NCBI GenBank assembly: GCA_043228905.1
Contig: JBHGNT010000004.1
Span: 13,454,001-13,518,000 of the forward strand
DNA: 64,000 nucleotides
Direction: 5' to 3'
Origin: Azolla caroliniana
Lineage: Eukaryota > Polypodiophyta
The notes beneath the pieces are model-generated. The model was given only the letters and a program-made list of their open reading frames with translations. It had not been told where the DNA came from and did no database searches. Each line of letters opens with the position of its first letter. Position 1 is the stretch's first letter. This document shows positions 60,937-64,000 of the stretch, one piece after another. A program made the translations under genes and the position numbers.

Positions 60937-62954
60937 TCCATTCTCACTTGGGACAAGAGTTCCCTCTTGTTCCTTTCGTGATTTGCCGGCACCGTTAGGA
61001 ATTGGACGGATTTCCCACCGTTTTGGCTCCGAATTCGCGCAAAAGCCGCACCGCTATCGAGCACCTTCGTGATAAAGGGTTGGCCGAGGATGACGGAATG
61101 TGAAACCTCATCTTGCACGAAGAAATTTTGGTCGATCTCGACATCCCCGATCTTCACCGTCACATCCGGACAAGCCGCAAATAGATCTTCCGTAACTTTG
61201 GTGGCCGCCCGAATCTTCCATCCATGGTTGGTGTTAATAGGCCACTTCCCCTTCCGGTAGAACTCCTTGGACATCAAGTTAATCTCCGATCCGTGATCAA
61301 TCAATGCTAGCACAGGTTCTTTGATGTTGCCGATTCGGACCGAAGTCTCCGTAGTCGCGCGTGCCCAATGTGGCCTTGTATAGTGGGAGTTCGGAATTTC
61401 GTCCTCCACTTCGGTGTCGTTCATTAAAACGGTGTTCGCATTCACCCTTGGAGCATTTTCCTCCGTACTTTGTCTTTTTCGCTTCACGAGATCCACGAGA
61501 AGATCGTGGAACTCCTTCTTTGCTATTCTGAGTAGCTCCCGAAGCGAGAAATCTACCCGGCTATCCAAGATTCTTTCCTCGAACACTCTTTTCAAGTCGG
61601 TTTGTTGTTCTATGTTCGAGGCGAGCTTGAATGCCGGAGTCGCCTTTTCTTTTCCCTTACCTCCGGAGTTCCAACTTTCCGGTATCTTCGATGGCCCGAC
61701 CGCATCCTCCGTGCGTCATCGTTTCTCGTCCACATACACCTTATGCAATTGACACAGGGCGTATACGCTATTCTTGTCGACAGGGCACTCCCATCCCATA
61801 GCTTCCCGGATGCCTTCTGCGGTGCTTCGGATCTCGTTGGAGTCGGTTTTCTCGGTGTTTTCTAGAACTTCCGGCCAAAAAGACGTCTTTGCTCTCGATG
61901 ACTCCCCGACACATATTCCCGCGGTTGTCGCATAGTTGCTTCTCGCCGCCAATTCCTCCTCGAGCACCTTCTTCATGCCGCCTTTCCGGAAGTTCGGTCG
62001 GAGTGGCTTCCGAGAGTCCATCGAATGAATCCGGTTTCCCTCGTAGTAGATGAGATCCCGCCGTAGCGCCTCCTTATGCTCGTCACAATCCCTCCGATCG
62101 TGTTCGGCGCTATCGCACCAGATGCACCGTCGGTCCGTATACTTGGAGCTTGTGGGGCGGTCATCCGACTTCTTCACCATCGCGATCTTCAGATTCTCCA
62201 TCTCCTTCAATAGTTGTTCCACCGTAGATGCATCAATCCCCTTCTCGGTTGTAGTCTCTCGAGCACTCAGTTGATGGTCTTCCAATCCGGTTCTCGGTTT
62301 CGGAATCGGTTCCGAAACCCTCTTTTCCTCGTCGGCAAGCCATTGCCCCCTCTTCGTGTATCGCGCGACGATATCCCGCACGCTTTCCCATGTTTTGGTG
62401 AGGCCGCTCTCCGTGGTCGTGTCCTCCAAGAGCACTCCGACATCTTTCCGGTCCCGGACGTCCACGGCTTGCAAGAACATGATCACCTTGTCCGGTACGA
62501 GGATAGCTTGATCTCTCGCGGACAACCTCCCGAACCGGCTTTCAAATGCCGAAAACACATCAACGACCTTCAATCCCTTGTCCGGCGTCTCCACCCAATC
62601 TTCGAATCCCCTTCGCGTCGCCTTGGAGGAATCCTCGATGGCGAACGTCCTCTTTAGCTCTACTTCAAACGCCTCCCATGTCGGATTTTGTTGTCGTAGT
62701 CCATGGATGCTTGCTTGAAGCCCGTCGGTCGCCACCCGGTTGAAGGACGTCACTTGCAGTCCTTCCGATATTCCGCACCGTAGCATCTCCGCCTTGTAGT
62801 CCCGAAGATACCGCGACACGTCTTTCCCGTTGAATTGCCCGTTTCGTTGCACGAGCCGCTCCACTGATGCCGCTATCTCCGACATCGCGCGTTGTTCTTG
62901 TAGCATGCACTCGAACATCATCATCATGTTGCTAACCTCCGGTTGATTTTCCAT
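60930..62954 (-). pseudogene. Gypsy-3 gag-protease, one stop
   Basis: Starts at 62954 (MENQPEVSNMMMMFECMLQEQ...). Gag helices (NGQFNGKDVSRYLRDYKAEML, TWEAFEVELKRTF, FSAFESRFGRLSARDQAIL) and knuckle CIWCDSAEHDRRDC are open for 412 codons to a TGA at 61716-61718, where the pattern suggests an arginine codon before mutation. The same frame continues without further stops to 60930: FEERILDSRVDFSLRELLRIAKKEFHD, then the protease LALIDHGSEINLMS (DHG active site as in Gypsy-2) and VSHSVILGQPFITK. Confidence 0.9.
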
Positions 62955-62993
62955 CTCCTTGCCACCCGGTGTTCACGTCGGGTTCACCAAATG

Positions 62994-63697
62994 TGTCGTG
63001 CCCTTCGGCTCCGGATCGTTGCGTGAGTCGGGTGGGAACCGCCGAGGTTTTTGACTAGGAGGAAGAGGAATACAACTTAAGGCTAGTTATGAATAGTGGA
63101 AAGAGAAGTAAGATAGCAATCTCGTGAATCCCACGAGTTTAGTGTAATTAAAACAATATTTAGATTATAAGAGCAATTAGATGGCAAAATTCGTGAATCC
63201 CACGAATATATTAGATTGATCAAACCTTGTATATTAATCAACAACCTTATACATATTTCTCTCCTCCTTATATAAAGATGGAAGAGGCTAAGCATGGCTT
63301 CATGCTTTTTCACCTAAAGTGTCCATGCACACTAAATGTGCATGTGATGCTTTGTCATTTCCTAAATATAGGGCTCATGCACGCTAGATGTGCATGAGTC
63401 ACTTTTAATGGCACGTGTAAATAAAATATTCACACTCTAAAGAATAAACGATTTTTACCTTTTAATAAAGGTATGTGTAAATAAAGGTCTTATACGTATT
63501 AAATCTATATTTATAACACTAAAGATAAGTTATTACAATGGTAAAGTTGGGGTTTATCTACGTGGAGGTGCATGGTTTGAATCCTGCCCTATGCACGTGA
63601 TAAATTCTTTTGATATATTATTTATTTATTTATATGTATCTAAAATCGGATATATTATTTTATGGTTTTCACGTAGTGTGTGGAATACACTACGACA
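62994..63697 (-). repeat. Gypsy-3 5' LTR
   Basis: 704 bp, matching 56640-57343 with differences seen in CTCCGGATCG, AAGAATAAACG, CAATGGTAAAG and GGTTTGAATCC. Confidence 0.93.
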
Positions 63698-64000
63698 ACG
63701 CGCAAAGAGAAGGTGAAGAAGAAGATGTCGGAATATGATACCGGCAGTGAAGGGTTGGATCGGAACGAATCTAATCCTTCAAAGGAAGAAGGAAGATCTT
63801 TAGAAAGGAAGTCTGAACAGGCCAAGAAGGGCCTCAAACTAGGTAACAAAAAGTTACGCCGGTTAACCCGTCAAAAGAAAACCGTCATGAGGTTTGGATA
63901 CAATGAGTACATGGTGCATCACTATGCGTACATGACTAAGGTGGCGGAAGTGCGTGAGCTGGAGAGCTACGCATAAGTAGCAAAAGGCACAAATTGGTGT
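63698..64000 (+). pseudogene. Second copy of Copia-6 linker and RT start, right part
   Basis: Continues the duplicated linker after Gypsy-3: KKKMSEYDTGSEGLDRNESNPSKEEG, SEQAKKGLKLGNKKLRRLTRQKKTVMRFGYNEYMVHHYAYMTKVAEVRELESYA, then a TAA, running off the window. Very similar to 56210-56463. Confidence 0.85.

Larger units (their letters stand above)
56640..63697 (-). mobile_element. Gypsy-3: young antisense Ty3/Gypsy element with intact pol
   Basis: 7058 bp, 704-bp LTRs with about four differences by eye, primer-site region GTTCACGTCGGGTTCACCA (62971-62989, read inverted), gag-protease with one stop and an open 1164-codon pol. Diverged from Gypsy-2 in protein and LTR but with the same layout, primer site and LTR end motif TGTCGT...ACGACA. 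Confidence 0.95.

Overview
The window looks like nuclear DNA of a land plant made almost entirely of nested transposable elements. I see no host housekeeping gene, rRNA, genuine tRNA or CRISPR array. The plant signature is the Copia primer-binding site TGGTATCAGAGC or close variants (initiator tRNA-Met type), Ty1/Copia and Ty3/Gypsy polyproteins, spliced GT-AG introns and a plant-type hAT. I cannot fix the species; a spore-bearing plant is only a guess.

Layout. Block A (1-17714): an antisense Copia (Copia-2) is the host. It was hit by Copia-1 (only its 3' half is in the window, 1-2577) and by Copia-3 (3851-16556). Copia-3 was in turn hit by a 7.6 kb DNA transposon (7663-15299). Block B (17735-about 32400): Copia-4 (LTR to protease) is cut by Gypsy-1 (from 19284), which is cut by an antisense Copia-5 (23041-28998). 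Block C (about 31200-38418) is a scrambled graveyard of Gypsy pieces, local duplications and LTR-like promoters, some with heat-shock-element arrays. Block D (38419-64000): Copia-6 is the host of Copia-7 (39595-51342, TSD TGAAT), which is itself the host of the young Gypsy-2 (41817-49071). Copia-6 also carries a degenerate hAT (52306-55263, 8-bp TSD) and a duplicated segment that received the young antisense Gypsy-3 (56640-63697).

The most unusual object is the DNA transposon at 7663-15299. It has 33/33 identical terminal inverted repeats, a TCTA target duplication inside the Copia-3 reverse transcriptase, and two divergent genes around a 297-bp shared promoter. One gene is an intact 890-codon ORF with a DUF7869-like, probably RNase H-fold (D-D-D) transposase core. 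The other is a multi-exon gene that joins a ParB-like domain to a beta-class amino-methyltransferase domain (DIPY then FSGTG). The methyltransferase gene carries several lesions while the transposase is fully open.

A second new observation is a conserved putative -1 frameshift signal (TTTTTAR followed by a GGACT/AGTCC stem-loop) at the gag/pol junction of Gypsy-2 and Gypsy-3, which are diverged in sequence. Most Copia copies are dead. Their nonsense codons are almost all of the kind made by C-to-T deamination (CAG/CAA/CGA/TGG to stop), as expected for heavily methylated plant repeats. Gypsy-2 and Gypsy-3 are recent, with LTR pairs about 99.4-99.6% identical by eye.
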